DNA of 64,000 bases from Anodontia alba (Eukaryota; Mollusca; Bivalvia; Lucinida; Lucinidae), in contig OZ024824.1 in NCBI GenBank assembly GCA_964016985.1, positions 125,276,803-125,340,802 of the forward strand, given 5' to 3'. The position numbers were made by a program, and so were the translations under genes. Below the pieces are notes generated by a model, which did not search any database, had not been told where the DNA came from, and saw nothing but the letters and a program-made list of their open reading frames with translations. Below are positions 42,980 through 53,451 of the stretch, piece after piece. Numbering within the stretch: position 1 is the first letter of the stretch; the number at the start of each line of letters is the position of its first letter.

Positions 42980-43180
42980 TTAACCCTTGCCATGCTGAAT
43001 AAATTAAGATGCCCAAACCTTCTAATTTTCAGCCAATCAGATTAGTTGATCCAGATTTTTGATACCAATTCCCATACTTCATGACAAACAGTGCAGATCC
43101 AGATCAGTTGGCTTCTTCAGAAGCCAATTGATCTGGATCTACACTGTTTGCAAAGGCAGGGCATATCCGGGTTCCCCAAG
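42980..43180 (+). mobile_element. piggyBac-like MITE, family A copy 10, right end eroded
   Basis: TTAACCCTTGCCATGCTGAA, AATAAA, AGCCAATCAG, core. The right terminus is lost after CATATCCGGGTTCC, about 20 nt from the exon 3 donor. Confidence 0.75.
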
Positions 43181-43201
43181 ATCAGGATCTACCATACAAA
43201 C

Positions 43202-43382
43202 CTCTATTCTCTCCCTTTCAAGCCTCTCTGCTTCCTCTTTTCTTCTCTTCTCCTCGGCTTCTATTGCTCTCTGAAGTCTTTCTTCCTCAGCTTTCCTTGC
43301 CTCTTCAGCCAGCCTCAGAGCCTCTTCTTCCTCTCTTCGCTGTCTTTCTTCTTCCAGTCTCAGCCGCTCTTCTTCCTGTCTC
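43202..43382 (-). CDS. MAP7: MAP7-like gene, exon 3 (MAP7 domain)
   Basis: Minus-strand exon of 181 nt from acceptor TTGTAATTAG to donor ATAGAG|GTTTGT. The first base completes a Gln codon begun in exon 49513-49846; 60 codons follow. It starts RQEEERLRLEEERQRREEEE and ends EEAERLERERIE. The sequence is a long charged helix with heptad-like Leu, as in the family's MAP7 domain. The donor GTTTGT is less usual; a GTAGAT twelve bases further keeps the frame and would add VCM plus one residue position, but is weaker. A decayed family A MITE ends about 20 nt into the following intron. Confidence 0.9.
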
Positions 43383-43669
43383 CTAATTACAAGTCAATTA
43401 ATCATTAGTACTTTTCTTACTAGAGCAGTAACATTCCACTCAGAAGCAAAAACTGCAATGGGTTAAACAACACCTTCTGATAGAAAAGTGACGTGTTAGC
43501 ATGCATCCCTACATGTGCATGTTAGTATGTGTGTGTCTGTGTGTGCACATATATACATGGTGTGTAAGAAATGAAAATACTCTGAAACAACTAATATAGG
43601 CACATGTAAAAAATTCAAATATAAAATGATGCTCAGCTGTAGAGCATCAAAACTGGAATTTTATTTTAT

Positions 43670-43882
43670 TTAACCCTTGCCTTGCTGAATAAATTAAGAT
43701 GCCACGCTCACTTCTAATTTCCAGCCAATCAGATTTCTTAATCCGAGTTTTTGACAGAAATTCACATTTTTGATGACAAACAGTGCAGATCCAGATCAGT
43801 TGGCTTCTGGAGAAGCCAACTGATCTGGATCGACACTGTTTGCTAAGACAGGGCATGTCATTTTTAGCAAGAGAAGGGTTAA
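43670..43882 (+). mobile_element. piggyBac-like MITE, family A copy 11
   Basis: TTAACCCTTGCCTTGCTGAA; right end AGCAAGAGAAGGGTTAA; full core with GGCTTCTGGAGAAGCC centre. Confidence 0.82.
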
Positions 43883-44265
43883 ATATCAATGTAATGGCTG
43901 CCTGTGTTTTCTCTTTGTTTCTTTTAGCTAGTCAAAATTAGCATGGTGCTAAAAATAATTTTAAAAGTCATGTATTACAAGGCATGTAAGATGACAAGGT
44001 AACAACATAAGTACATGTAACATTGTATTTTCTAAATAAGAGAATATCTTGATTTTTATCTTGAATGGTATATTTCATGATTTTTATCTTGAATGGTATA
44101 ATTCAGTGCGATAGCCAGAGAATTTTTTGGCCCAATTAAGTCAAGTGGACTCTTCTACTATAACTATTTGGAATTTTTCCAATAGCAGGGTGGATGGTTA
44201 GTTTTTATTATTACTACGTTTTATAGAAATTCAAACAGTGTAGACCCTGAACAGATGCCAAATTC
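43883..44265. other. Unannotated intron sequence
   Basis: A 33-bp direct repeat (TGATTTTTATCTTGAATGGT) at 44050 and 44082. No exon-like frame. Confidence 0.4.
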
Positions 44266-44520
44266 TGCAGCAACTGATCTGGGTCTGCACTGTTTGCCAA
44301 TTACCCTTTGGGGGACTCCAGACTAAAATGGGTTTAGGAGGACTATTTGGCAACTGATCTGGGTCTGCACTGTTCGCCGATTACCCTTTTGGGGGGGGGG
44401 GGGGCCTCCAGACTAAAATGGGTTTAGGAGGACTATTCGGCAACTGATCTGGGTCTGCACTGTTTGCCGATTACCCTTTTGTGGGGGGACTCCAGACTAA
44501 AATGGGTTTAGGAGGACTAT
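44266..44520. repeat. Three-unit tandem repeat of half a palindromic core
   Basis: GCAACTGATCTGGGTCTGCA...CTCCAGACTAAAATGGGTTT recurs three times at about 80-88 bp. Length differences come mainly from the G run. Confidence 0.82.
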
Positions 44521-44523
44521 TTG

Positions 44524-44690
44524 GTAATTCTGAAGCAATTTTTCTAGTTTCTCCATAAAAGCATATGTTTTGGGTACTAATTAGAAATGTTTCAGCAAGG
44601 TGTTTCTAATGAATACCCATATCATCTGTGTTTATGGAGGAGAAAATTATCCCGGAATTATTATCAAATAGTTCTCCATAACAAGTACTC
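44524..44690. mobile_element. MITE family D'
   Basis: TAATTCTGAAGCAATTTTTCTAG, GGTACTAATTAGAAATG / TTTCTAATGAATACCC, GAAAATTATCCCGGAATTATT. Confidence 0.65.
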
Positions 44691-44692
44691 AG

Positions 44693-45262
44693 GCCCCGAG
44701 GTTATAAAACTTTTTTCATGTTCAACTCAGCCGAGCATGAAATTTGCCCTGCTAATAAATCTCAAATTACCAATAATAGCAAATTCTTTCTTACCAAACA
44801 TAGCTGAGCATGAAAATTTCTCTGCTAATAAATATGAAAATGCCAACTATTGTTGCCTTTTTTTTTGTTTGTATTGAGGTTTTACAGCCCAGTCAACCCA
44901 ATGGGGTCATGTCGAGTGTGGTCAGTTTACCTAACCACATGTTTACTGGGCAGGCTTAGTCCTCTAAGCGGTTAACCAGTATTAAGCATATTCTTTCGCC
45001 AGAAACTGACAACTGCCCTTCTTGAATCAGCAGAAGGGAGAGAATGACCATAGAAAATATTTCAAGATCAATCTCCACGAAAGGATGTTGCCGACCTCGG
45101 CGGGGGTTGAACCCGCGCGCTGGTCTCCAGTCGGACGGCGTATCCAACTAAGCCACTGAGGCCGGCACAACTATTGTTGGCATTTTCATATTTATTAGCA
45201 GAGAAAATTTCATGCTCAACTGAGTTAAGCATGAAAAAAGTTTCATAACCTCGGGGTCTGGT
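44693..45262. mobile_element. Long fold-back element split by a SINE
   Basis: Left CCCCGAGGTTATAAAACTTT and right AGTTTCATAACCTCGGGG ends. Arms contain GAGCATGAAAATTTCTCTGC and AGAAAATTTCATGCTC. Confidence 0.75.
44856..45167 (-). mobile_element. tRNA-SINE with 12-bp target duplication
   Basis: CAACTATTGTTG at 44844-44855 and 45168-45179 flanks the SINE. Head GCCGGCCTCAGTGGCTTAGT on minus, B box GGTTCAACCCC. Confidence 0.88.
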
Positions 45263-45334
45263 GATAGTACAATGAAAGCAAGTCATATCCACGGCTTGTC
45301 ATAATACAACTGAGATGCACATGTATGCACATGC

Positions 45335-45575
45335 ATTATAACAAAATTTTCAGTTTTGCAGTTTGGATCATTTTAAACAACATAAATGAATCTCAGCTAT
45401 CTAGGAATGACAATCAATGTCATGTGAAATCATCTCTGTCAATAAAGTATGCATTCAACATCCATGCATAATACAGAATTTTCTGACATATTCGGTTTTG
45501 CAGTTTTTGTTATTTTAAACACTATAAATAGAATCGCAGACATCTAGAATCAATGATAAAGTAATAACATGTAAA
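45335..45575. repeat. Two-unit degenerate duplication (~125 bp)
   Basis: TTTTGCAGTTT...ATTTTAAACA..ATAAAT and ATCTAG.AATCAATG blocks recur at about 45354 and 45491. Confidence 0.55.
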
Positions 45576-45675
45576 AGCCTCTCTACAAAGGAACACCATT
45601 AAAAGATTTCTATACTGGGCAATGAAACAAACAGTTTATTGGTAGCAACTAAATTGGACTGCCTGCAACTCCGTC

Positions 45676-45860
45676 TTAAGCCCTTAAAAGGCCAGTCACG
45701 AGAACAGTAGACAACATTGTGAAAGTGCATTTCTTTTCCTGAGAAAATCAAGATTTGATATTGCATGTGAATCATTTGCCTAGCATATGATTCACATGAA
45801 ATGTCTAGGCTTAGTTTCTCTGCAGGGAAAAACATTTTAGAATATTATCTGCTAGAATGT
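45676..45860. mobile_element. MITE family F'
   Basis: AGCCCTTAAAAGGCCAGTCACG, CATGTGAATCATTTGCC / ATATGATTCACATG, TTAGAATATTATCTGCTAG. Confidence 0.65.
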
Positions 45861-46412
45861 TGAATGGCCGATTTAATAGCTCAAGCTATGTAAGAGGGCC
45901 AAGATGGCCCTGCATCGCTCACCTGATTACCAGACAAACTTTGAGTCAATTGGCCTTTCGGTTCAAGAGAAGAAGTTCAATACAGATTTTCAAGATGGCA
46001 GATATGGGCACCATCTTGGATTTCCAATCAGAATGGTTTAAGTTACTTTTGATCTACAAGTCACCTCCATACTTCCAATTAAGTTCAAGTCAATTGGCCT
46101 TTTGGTTCAGAAGAAAAAGTTCAAAATAGATTTTCAACATGGCTGCTAGGGTGACCATCTCGATTTCTAATCAGAATGATTTTAGCTATTTTTGATCTAC
46201 AAATCACCCTGATACTTGCTATCCAGTTTTTTGACAATTGGCTTTTCCGTTCAGGAGAAGTTGAAAATAGATTTCAAGGACGGCGACTGTTGTGGCCATA
46301 GTGGATTTCCAATCAGAATAATTTTAGCTATTTTTGATCTACAAGGCACCCAGATACTTCATGCTAAGTTTCAAGTCGATTAGCATTTTGGTTCAGGAGA
46401 AAAGTTCAAATA

Positions 46413-48086
46413 CAGTCGACTCTCGTTATCTCGAACTTCACGGAACCTGATAAAATGTTCGAGTTATCAGTAGTTCGAGACAACCAAATTGTGACGTCAT
46501 AGGTATGACGACTGTTCGCCTCAACGTGCTTGGAAGGCACATGTATATGGCAATTTAAATAATTTACCATACTTCAGTTTGCATTGTTACTGTTTGTTTT
46601 AGGAGATGCAATGGTTTTCTTGAAATAATATCATCAATAAATGTTAATAACAATAAATTTCAAACTTCTCTTGTTGTCTTTTAATACTCCTGCAAATTTG
46701 GATTTCCATGAGCTATAAATAAATTACTGGTTTGGATTAGCTCCCTTCGCACAGACGACTCGATAAAGAGTGGACTGGTTTCCGCTTTTGCATAAAATGC
46801 TTACAATGTTAAGCGGCAGCTGTAAGCTGGTTTGGATTATCTCCCCTGGCATAAACAAACCATTCCAGTGCGGCAACCTGTAGATCCTGCAGAGAAAGCT
46901 TGTTATGAACCGTCTCATCTGGACCTACACTATTTGTGCGGGTATCCGTACCAGTCTACTGGGTCGGAAGGGTTAACATCGGTACCCACGTGTAATTCGT
47001 CTATTTGAGGCCGTGCATGACAACTCCTATAAGAAGACTGTGCGACTGTCAAAGACTTGGATCAGCCTGCACGCCCACGAATTTCCCATTATACGCATGA
47101 GCCTTATCTGGGCTTACCAAAGAGCATCGCCTAACCAAAGAGTAAAATGCGAAGATTCAGACTTAGCTAGCCTGATCAATACAGGCTGATCTGAGTCGGA
47201 ACCTGTCGCGCACTGACTTTTCTTGAAGACGCTATATCATTCAGACGGACAGTACTCAGTAGTGAAGAGCATATCTAAACAATAAATTAAAGAAACTTCA
47301 TTGATTAATCTTCCATAACACTATTCTGGGCCGCTTTTTATCTTACAAATCAATGACACGAGACGGTGTTGAGCGCCGCGTGTCAAACCCGACTCGACAC
47401 GCATGTGATTTCATAATTACGGATTTTAGACATTGTTTGTGTTGTTTGTAATTACCTGGACAAAGGGGAAAATTAAAATATTGATTTATTTATCAATGGC
47501 CTATTATGATTTTCATTAACTGAGATTTGATTGAGTTGGGGTTTAACGACACGTCAACCCTTGTGGGTCATTTTGTGTCGTCTCCCAGAGAAAGGGAGAA
47601 AATAGACAGAAGAGATAGCAGAAGTGATGAAAGGGAGGGACAGGGAAGAAAGAGAAACAGGAATGAAAGTGAAGAAACAGAAGAAATAAAAACATCACCT
47701 CCCTACCCTTACCTGCTACAAGGATAGCAGGCCTTGCCCAACGATAAGCCAATATCAGCTGGACGCCCCGGGTGACAAAAGATACATGACACCTTCACAC
47801 CACCCAACCACCCACTCATTAACTGAGAGACAGGCGGCACCGCATCTTACATTTTTTTTTCCTTCGTCATGGTCCGAGTTCGAGATACGCCGTAGTAAAC
47901 TGTGAAAAATATATTCAGGGATTGAAAATGATGGACGAGATAGCCGAAGTGTCGACATAAAAGTAGTTCGACATTTGCGAAGCTGAATACAATAAATACA
48001 TAGGGAAAATAATCGGGACTTAGAAATCAGTTCGACATAAGTGATAGGATCGAGGTAAGAGGGGTCAAGATAACGAGAGTCAACTG
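46413..48086. mobile_element. Tc1/mariner-pogo-like non-autonomous element
   Basis: CAGTCGACTCTCGTTATCTC at the left, GATAACGAGAGTCAACTG at the right, TA at 46411-46412 and 48087-48088. No DDE transposase frame in its 1.67 kb. Contains a SINE-like unit and a family R fold-back (near 47055-47200). Confidence 0.78.
47524..47800 (-). mobile_element. SINE-like element, third type
   Basis: GTTGGGGTTTAACGACACGTC at the left, purine-rich middle, TAGCAGGCCTTGCCCAAC, ATATCAGCTGGACGCCCC. Same family as 56648-56938. No clear tRNA head. Confidence 0.6.
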
Positions 48087-48691
48087 TATTCAAGATGGTG
48101 GCCATGAAGGCCATCTTGGATTTCCAATCAGAATGATTTTTTAGCTATTTTTATCTGCAAGTCACCTAGATACTTCCTATCAAGATTCAAGTCAATTGGC
48201 CTCTTGGTTCATAGAAAGAAGTTCAATATAGATTTTCAAGATGGGGGCCATGGCAGTCGTCTTGGATTTCTGAGAATGATTTTAGCTATATCTGATCTGC
48301 AAGTTGCCCTGATATTTCCTACCAAGTTTCAAGTCAATTGGCCTTTTGGTTCAGGAGACAGGCAAAACAGACTTTCAAGATGGCCACCATGGCCGCCATT
48401 TTGGATTTCTGATCACAACGATTTTAAATATTTTTTATCCACAAGTTGCCCTAATGCTTCCTTCCAGGTTTTGCGTCAACTGGCCTTTTGGTTTAGGAGA
48501 AGAAGCACAGAATAGATTTTCAAGATGCTTGGATTTCCAACTGGAACAATTTTAGATAATTTTGATCTGCAGCTTGCCCCGATACTTCCTACCAAATTTT
48601 GAGTCAATAGGCCTTTCAGTTCAGGAGAAGAAGCGCATAATAGATTTTCACTACTAAGGTAATAGCTTTGACTTGTTCAAATTTTAACTGC

Positions 48692-49455
48692 CAAGCAAAA
48701 TTTGTAGCAGATGACATTCTATTTTTTTTATTATTATTATTTTTCATAGAAAATAAGTCTTGACATTTCATGTGCTAGGCAGATGATTCACATGAAATGT
48801 CAAGACTTATTTTTGATGAAAAAAAAAAAAAAAAAAACTCGAAGATCCTAAAGGGAATGAATGCCCCCACTATTGCCAGTCTGGCTTTGTAGATTTATTA
48901 TTCTGAACAAAAAGAAAAGAAGCGTGAATTTATTAACATTTCTAAGTGCATCAAGTGTACGTAACTCTACCATTGAAAGTTTGATCAGAGTTCTGTGACC
49001 TTTGTACACATGCCCTGCCTATATACTTACCTTGCTGCAAGTTTCAAACCATTATATTGAAAACTGTAAGAGGAGTTGCGGAGACCCAAACCCTACTATG
49101 TCATCTGTACGAGGCCATACTTCTAAGTAAATCAAGGGTATGTAACCCTAGCAATAAAAATTTGATCAGGGTTCTGTGACCTTTATGCACATGCTCAATC
49201 TATATCCTTACGTATCCTTACTATGGTGCAAGTTTCAAACCATTACCTTATAAACTGTAGGCGGAGTTGCGGAGACCTCAACAATTCTATAAAGATGGAC
49301 ACACTGATAGACGGATGGGAAGACAGATGGACAGACAGAAACACAGACATATGATGGAGGGTAAGACTATATATGCAGTCCTCCACTTCGCTGCAGGGCA
49401 TAAAATATTTCAAAATCTTGTCTGCAGCAGCTGTGATTGGCCTTTAAGGGTAAAG
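48692..49455. mobile_element. MITE family F' split by another element
   Basis: CAAGCAAAATTTGTAGCAGATG...CACATGAAATGTCAAGAC, then interrupted at about 48846. Resumes ATTTCAAAATCTTGTCTGCAGC at 49392. Confidence 0.6.
48846..49395. mobile_element. Two-unit tandem-repeat element (~190 bp)
   Basis: Units share TTTGATCAG.GTTCTGTGACC, GCAAGTTTCAAACCATTA and AGG.GGAGTTGCGGAGACC. Ends CCTCCACTTCGCTGCAGGGC. Confidence 0.6.
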
Positions 49456-49507
49456 GTAAGTATGGTAAGGAGTAAGCAGTCCAAATATTTAGGGTAAACA
49501 TGGTATA
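49451..49507. mobile_element. MITE family B end fragment at a splice donor
   Basis: AAGTATGGTAAGGAGTAAGC, TCCAAATATTTAGGGTAAAC. It ends within about 8 nt of the exon 2 donor at 49511-49512. Confidence 0.55.
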
Positions 49508-49512
49508 CTTAC

Positions 49513-49846
49513 TGGAACTCTTCCTGTCTCAGTCTCTCTATTTCTGCCTCTCTCTCAGCCTTCTCTCTTGCCAGTCTTCGTTTCTCTGCTAGCTTAGCTT
49601 TGTACTCTTCCATCTCTCTCTCTTTGTCAGTCTTAACAGGAATAGTCTTCACTTCATCTTTAAATGCGACCTTAGGTTCTGGTGTCAACTGTCGTGGTTC
49701 CTGCTTCGGCTTTGGTGGAGACTTTTCTTCCGATTCCTTTACCTTAGCCTCTGGTTCCTTGGCTGGTTCCTGTTCTGTCACCTGAACATCAAAAGGTGGT
49801 TTAGGGCTTCCTGGTTTTTCTGAAACATCCACTTTTTCTGCCTCTT
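49513..49846 (-). CDS. MAP7: MAP7-like gene, exon 2 (linker and start of MAP7 domain)
   Basis: Minus-strand exon of 334 nt from acceptor TTTTTGTATAG to donor TTCCA|GTAAGT. Two bases complete a Glu codon begun in exon 52044-52248, and the last two begin a Gln codon finished in exon 43202-43382. The first about 70 residues are Pro/Lys/Glu-rich (EKSPPKPKQEPRQLTPEPK), a likely disordered linker. From KAKLAEKRRLAREKAEREAE the sequence turns into charged helix. LAEKRR-x-ARE is also the way the MAP7 domain begins in vertebrate MAP7D proteins, as I recall them. The gene therefore has the family order of linker, then MAP7 domain, then C-terminal linker. The internal frame and phases are unambiguous. 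Confidence 0.92.
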
Positions 49847-49916
49847 CTATACAAAAACAAGAAAGAAATAATTTCAGGAACAGCCTTTCTTTCCTAATAC
49901 AAATGCTTCAATCTTT

Positions 49917-50100
49917 AACCACTCTCTGGACTAAAGCAGCAGATGACAAATTTTTTTCAGAAAACAGGTTCAGACATTTCATGCAAATTGTCTCCTAGGC
50001 AGACGATTTGCATGAAATGTCAAATACTGTTTTCTGGAATAAAAAATATTTATATCTCAAAATAATGCCTGCTTAAAATTTTACCCAGAGTGCTAAGCAC
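49917..50100. mobile_element. MITE family F
   Basis: AACCACTCTCTGGACTAAAGC start, CATGCAAATTGTCTCCTAGGC / GATTTGCATG centre, ATTTTACCCAGAGTGCTAAGC end. Confidence 0.68.
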
Positions 50101-50164
50101 TAAAACAGATCAATCAAGACTTTTATTAACAATGAAGATTAAGTGTACTGGGTACACCCGGTAG

Positions 50165-50330
50165 ATATTCTGCCATTTTAACAAGGGAGACCACTTTTAG
50201 GACTTCCTGTTTACTTTCCGGCACACCCATCCCTTTTAGAAAAGAGGTCTATCCTACAAGGGAAGAATTTGCTCCCCATGGGAGTAAATTCTTTCCTTTT
50301 AGAGTAGACACCTTTTCAGGAGGGAGGGAA
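50165..50330. mobile_element. Short fold-back element
   Basis: AGGTCTATCCTACAAGGGAAG...GCTCCCCATGGGAG, then TTCTTTCCTTTTAGAGTAGA. Confidence 0.55.
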
Positions 50331-50640
50331 AAAATCAGACAGAGTTGTTTCCCCTGGAAGTGTACCAATTCCTTTTAATGACACAGCAACTGATCTATGT
50401 TTGCCACATGAACTACATGAAATGTATCAGCCAATGACTGCAGGTGTCTATGACAAATTCCGGTTTAACATAAAAATCTATTTGAAACTGTCATTGATTT
50501 CTTTTAAATCACAGCTACCTGTGTTCAAGAAAAGTGACAGTTTACATACAGTAGATTATGTAAGAAATAAGAAAATGAGAAACTAAATGAAGGTGTCCGA
50601 TTATTCATGCAAGTCCTTTTGAGATACCATTATTTTTAGA

Positions 50641-50646
50641 CAGATA

Positions 50647-50678
<32 letters not shown>

Positions 50679-50876
50679 GGTGGTGGTGGTGGTGGTGATG
50701 ATGATAAGGGTGATGGTAGTGGTGATGATGATAATGATGATGATGATTATAATAGTGGTGATGATGATGATTATTATTATTATTATTATATAATAATAGT
50801 GATGATGATGATGATTGTGATGATGATGATGATGATGATGAGGAGGAGGAGGAGGAGGAGGAGGAGGAGGATGGTG
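50641..50876. repeat. (GAT)n / (GGA)n compound microsatellite
   Basis: Mostly GAT and GGT units, an ATT stretch near 50769-50795, and GAG/GGA units at the right. His- and Ser-rich minus-strand frames here are artefacts. Confidence 0.9.
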
Positions 50877-51063
50877 CCATTTAGACATTCTGATTTTTAG
50901 ACAGAACAAAGTTGTTGTTTTTTTCTATTATTTTTCTTTCTTAGACTCATCTGAAAAATCTGTAGCCATAATTTTATGCATAGCTAGCACAGACAAAGCT
51001 CACGATAAGACTCACTATTTTTTTTTTTCTTTTATATTCAATCAAAAAAAGTGTTCACATTTT

Positions 51064-51835
51064 TATATACTATATTTACCATATGTATTCAGACAGACAG
51101 GCCTGAGCAAACAGTGTAGACCCAGATGAGGTGCCACAGAACGTGGCATCTTATCAGGGTCCAATTGGAATTGCCTCACCAAGGCACTGTCAAAACGCAC
51201 TGGAATTGCCTAACCAAGGCACTGCCAACACTCACTGGAATTGCCTCATCAAGGTACTGCCAACAATCATTGGAATTGCCTCAGAGACACTGCCAACACT
51301 CATTGAAATCACCTCATTGAGGCAATGCCAACACTCATTAGAATTGCATCATTCAGACACTGCTATTACTCACTGGAATTGCCTCATCAAGGCACTGCCA
51401 ACACTCATTGGAATTGCCTCATCAAGGCACTGCCAATTCATTGGAATTGCATCACCAAGGCACTGCTAACACTCATTGGAATTGCCTCAACAAGGCATTG
51501 CTAACACTCATTGGAACTGCCTTATCAAGGTACTGTCAACTCATTGGAATTGCATCACCAAGGCACTGTCAACACTCATTGGAACTGCCTTATCAAGGCA
51601 CTGACAACACTCATTTGAATTGCCTCACCAAGGCACTGCCAACACTCACTGGAACTGCCTCATCAAGACACTGCCAACACTCATTGGAAATGCCACATTA
51701 AGGTCTGCCAATACTAATTTGAATTCCTTCACTGCCAATACTTAATGGAATTGCTTCACCAAGGCACATGTAACAAGTACTTGCAACATGTTTTTAAGGA
51801 GATATATAAGAAATGCCCACCTTACCTAGAGCTGT
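51064..51835. mobile_element. Composite: half family B MITE, minisatellite, family D end
   Basis: Left: TTTACCATATGTATTCAGACAG and half core AAACAGTGTAGACCCAG. Right: ACATGTTTTTAAGGAG, CACCTTACCTAGAGCTGTG, a family D end. Between them lies the minisatellite 51166-51770. Confidence 0.6.
51166..51770. repeat. ~33-bp minisatellite, about 18 units
   Basis: Unit GGAATTGCCTCATCAAGGCA followed by CTGCCAACACTCATT. It resembles the centre of a family D or H palindrome that has been multiplied. Confidence 0.85.
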
Positions 51836-52043
51836 GATGGAAACGTCAGAGTGCTACCTGTTGTTTTGTTTTGCCATAATAAAGTTTTTTTTATCATATT
51901 TGCACAAGCCTACAGTTCTGTACAAAAAGTAACTTGCCAAGGCTGTTCTGGTGAGCATCACACCTTCGAGACCACAACACATCTCGTATCATGACATTTG
52001 TGTATGGGGAAAAGCAAGTTTTCTGTTGACAAAATTGTCTTAC

Positions 52044-52248
52044 CTTTCTTTTCAATCCCTTCTGTAGTATGTGGTGCTGAAACCTCTGGAGCAGGTGCTG
52101 GTGAGAGTGATTGGGCTTCTGAACCTTCGGATTTGTCTGTCTCAGACTTTGTTTCCGATGATGTGTCCTTCTCCACCTTGTCTTTAGTGACTTTGAGAGG
52201 TGACTTGGCTGGAGATTCTTTTGTTCTGTCTCTCTTCAGAGGCTTAGC
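52044..52248 (-). CDS. MAP7: MAP7-like gene, exon 1 of this window (linker)
   Basis: Minus-strand exon of 205 nt from acceptor TTTCTGTCTTAG to donor GAAAG|GTAAGA. It starts in phase 0 and leaves one base, which joins AA of exon 49513-49846 to make Glu. It encodes AKPLKRDRTKESPAKSPLK, then Lys/Asp/Ser/Glu-rich sequence and APAPEVSAPHTTEGIEKK. No domain; this matches the basic, Ser/Pro-rich linker that lies between the N-terminal microtubule-binding coiled coil and the MAP7 domain in family members. Exons for the N-terminus must be to the right, beyond 64000, since I see no further exon between 52250 and the edge. The upstream intron is therefore at least 11.7 kb. Confidence 0.85.
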
Positions 52249-52287
52249 CTAAGACAGAAACAAGAAACTATTACTCAGAGATACTGC

Positions 52288-52500
52288 AATAACCTTAAAT
52301 ATTGGGACAGATAAGCTTGAGCAAACGGTGTAGACCCAGATTAGATGCTGCAGAATGCATCTGATCAGGGTCTACACTGTTTGCCACTCAGTGCAGCAGT
52401 TTTTAGACTCGTAAACAGGTAGTAAAATGGACCTGTTCAAGTTTTAGGACAAGTATGGTAAGGAGTTAAGGTGTCCCAATATTCAGGGTAAATACAATAG
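52288..52500. mobile_element. MITE family B
   Basis: ACCTTAAATATTGGGACAG, core AAACGGTGTAGACCCAGAT / ATCAGGGTCTACACTGTTTG, GTGTCCCAATATTCAGGGTA. Starts 40 nt upstream of the exon 1 acceptor. Confidence 0.72.
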
Positions 52501-52714
52501 TTAACCCTTGTCCTGCTGAATAAATTAAGAAGCCACACCCATTTCTAATTTTCAGCCAATCAGATTACTTGATCAGGGTTGTTGATAAAGAATCACATAC
52601 TTAATGGCAAACATTGTAGATCCAGATCAGTTGGCTTCTTCAGAAGCCAACTGATCTGGATCTACACTGTTTGCAAAGGCATGGTATATCCGTGTTCAGC
52701 AGGACAAGGGTTAA
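52501..52714 (+). mobile_element. piggyBac-like MITE, family A copy 12
   Basis: TTAA at both ends with intact CCCTTGTCCTGCTGAA / TTCAGCAGGACAAGGG. Perfect core GGCTTCTTCAGAAGCC. Confidence 0.85.
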
Positions 52715-52739
52715 TCAGTTGTATCATCAATTCTTGGGT

Positions 52740-53417
52740 AAATCTATAAACATATAATATTTGATATGAATCATGGGCAAGCCCATAAATCAAACTAAGT
52801 GAACAACATCAAGGTCAAATCTATAAAATAGAATACAGGAGGCAAATCATTTGCAAATCTTAAAATCACATGAGATCAGCCATATAAGAGGTATGAGGCA
52901 TCACAAGAGCAAATCTACTAATCCTTCATGTGCCAATCATAACTACAATATTTTGAAATTTATTTTTGTATTTTTCAGAGACAGTAAGGCTTAACATTTC
53001 ATGTGAATCACAGATGATTCACATGAAATGCCAAGTCTCATTTTCTTCAAATTTAATAAAAAAAATTATAATGCTTCTGCTATAATTTTGCTTAACACTT
53101 TAACACTTTAAGGTTTAAAAACCACATGAATGGCACACAAACAAAAAATAAATTTAATACATGAGATGTAACATGGGCAAAACCCATAAAACACATAATT
53201 ATGTCCAGTAATGTAATATCTCTAAAAACACTTACAAAGAGTAAATCTATAAAACACATTATATGAGCAGTATCATTTGGAAATCTATAAAATTCATTCT
53301 CTTAGCCAGATCATTGATAAATATATAAAACTGTCATTCACTGAACCATATCATGGGCAAATCTGTATCATGGTCAATTCAATGTCATGGACAAATCTAT
53401 ATAATGGACAAATCTAT

Positions 53418-53420
<3 letters not shown>
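52740..53420. repeat. Degenerate CAAATCTATAAAAC repeats with an F' element
   Basis: Irregular units around GGGCAAATCTATAAAACACAT through this stretch and again after 53674. An F' MITE (CATGTGAATCACAGATGATTCACATG) lies at 52925-53090. Confidence 0.5.

Positions 53421-53451
<31 letters not shown>

Larger units (their letters stand above)
45889..48660 (+). mobile_element. Tandem-repeat element (145-bp type) split by a pogo-like MITE
   Basis: Starts AAGAGGGCCAAGATGGCCC then GCTCACCTGA. Diverged units with TTTTAGCTATTTTTGATCTAC and CAAGTCAATTGGCC lie either side of 46413-48086. The 3' hairpin end is not seen. Confidence 0.78.

Noticed and set aside
47755..48114. A 119-codon minus-strand frame
   Set aside because: It runs through the inverted terminus of the pogo-like element (VDSRYLDPSYLDPI comes from the terminal repeat) and a SINE-like unit. 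No transposase motif.
50605..50909. His-rich and Ser-rich minus-strand open frames
   Set aside because: They are translations of a GAT/GGA microsatellite in an intron; no splice sites or conserved sequence.
51131..51701. Repetitive frames rich in GIASPRHCQ-like units
   Set aside because: They are translations of the 33-bp minisatellite, open only because the unit has no stop in those frames.
51064..51835. A CRISPR-like array
   Set aside because: Units are contiguous and degenerate with no distinct spacers, and the sequence is a eukaryotic intron.
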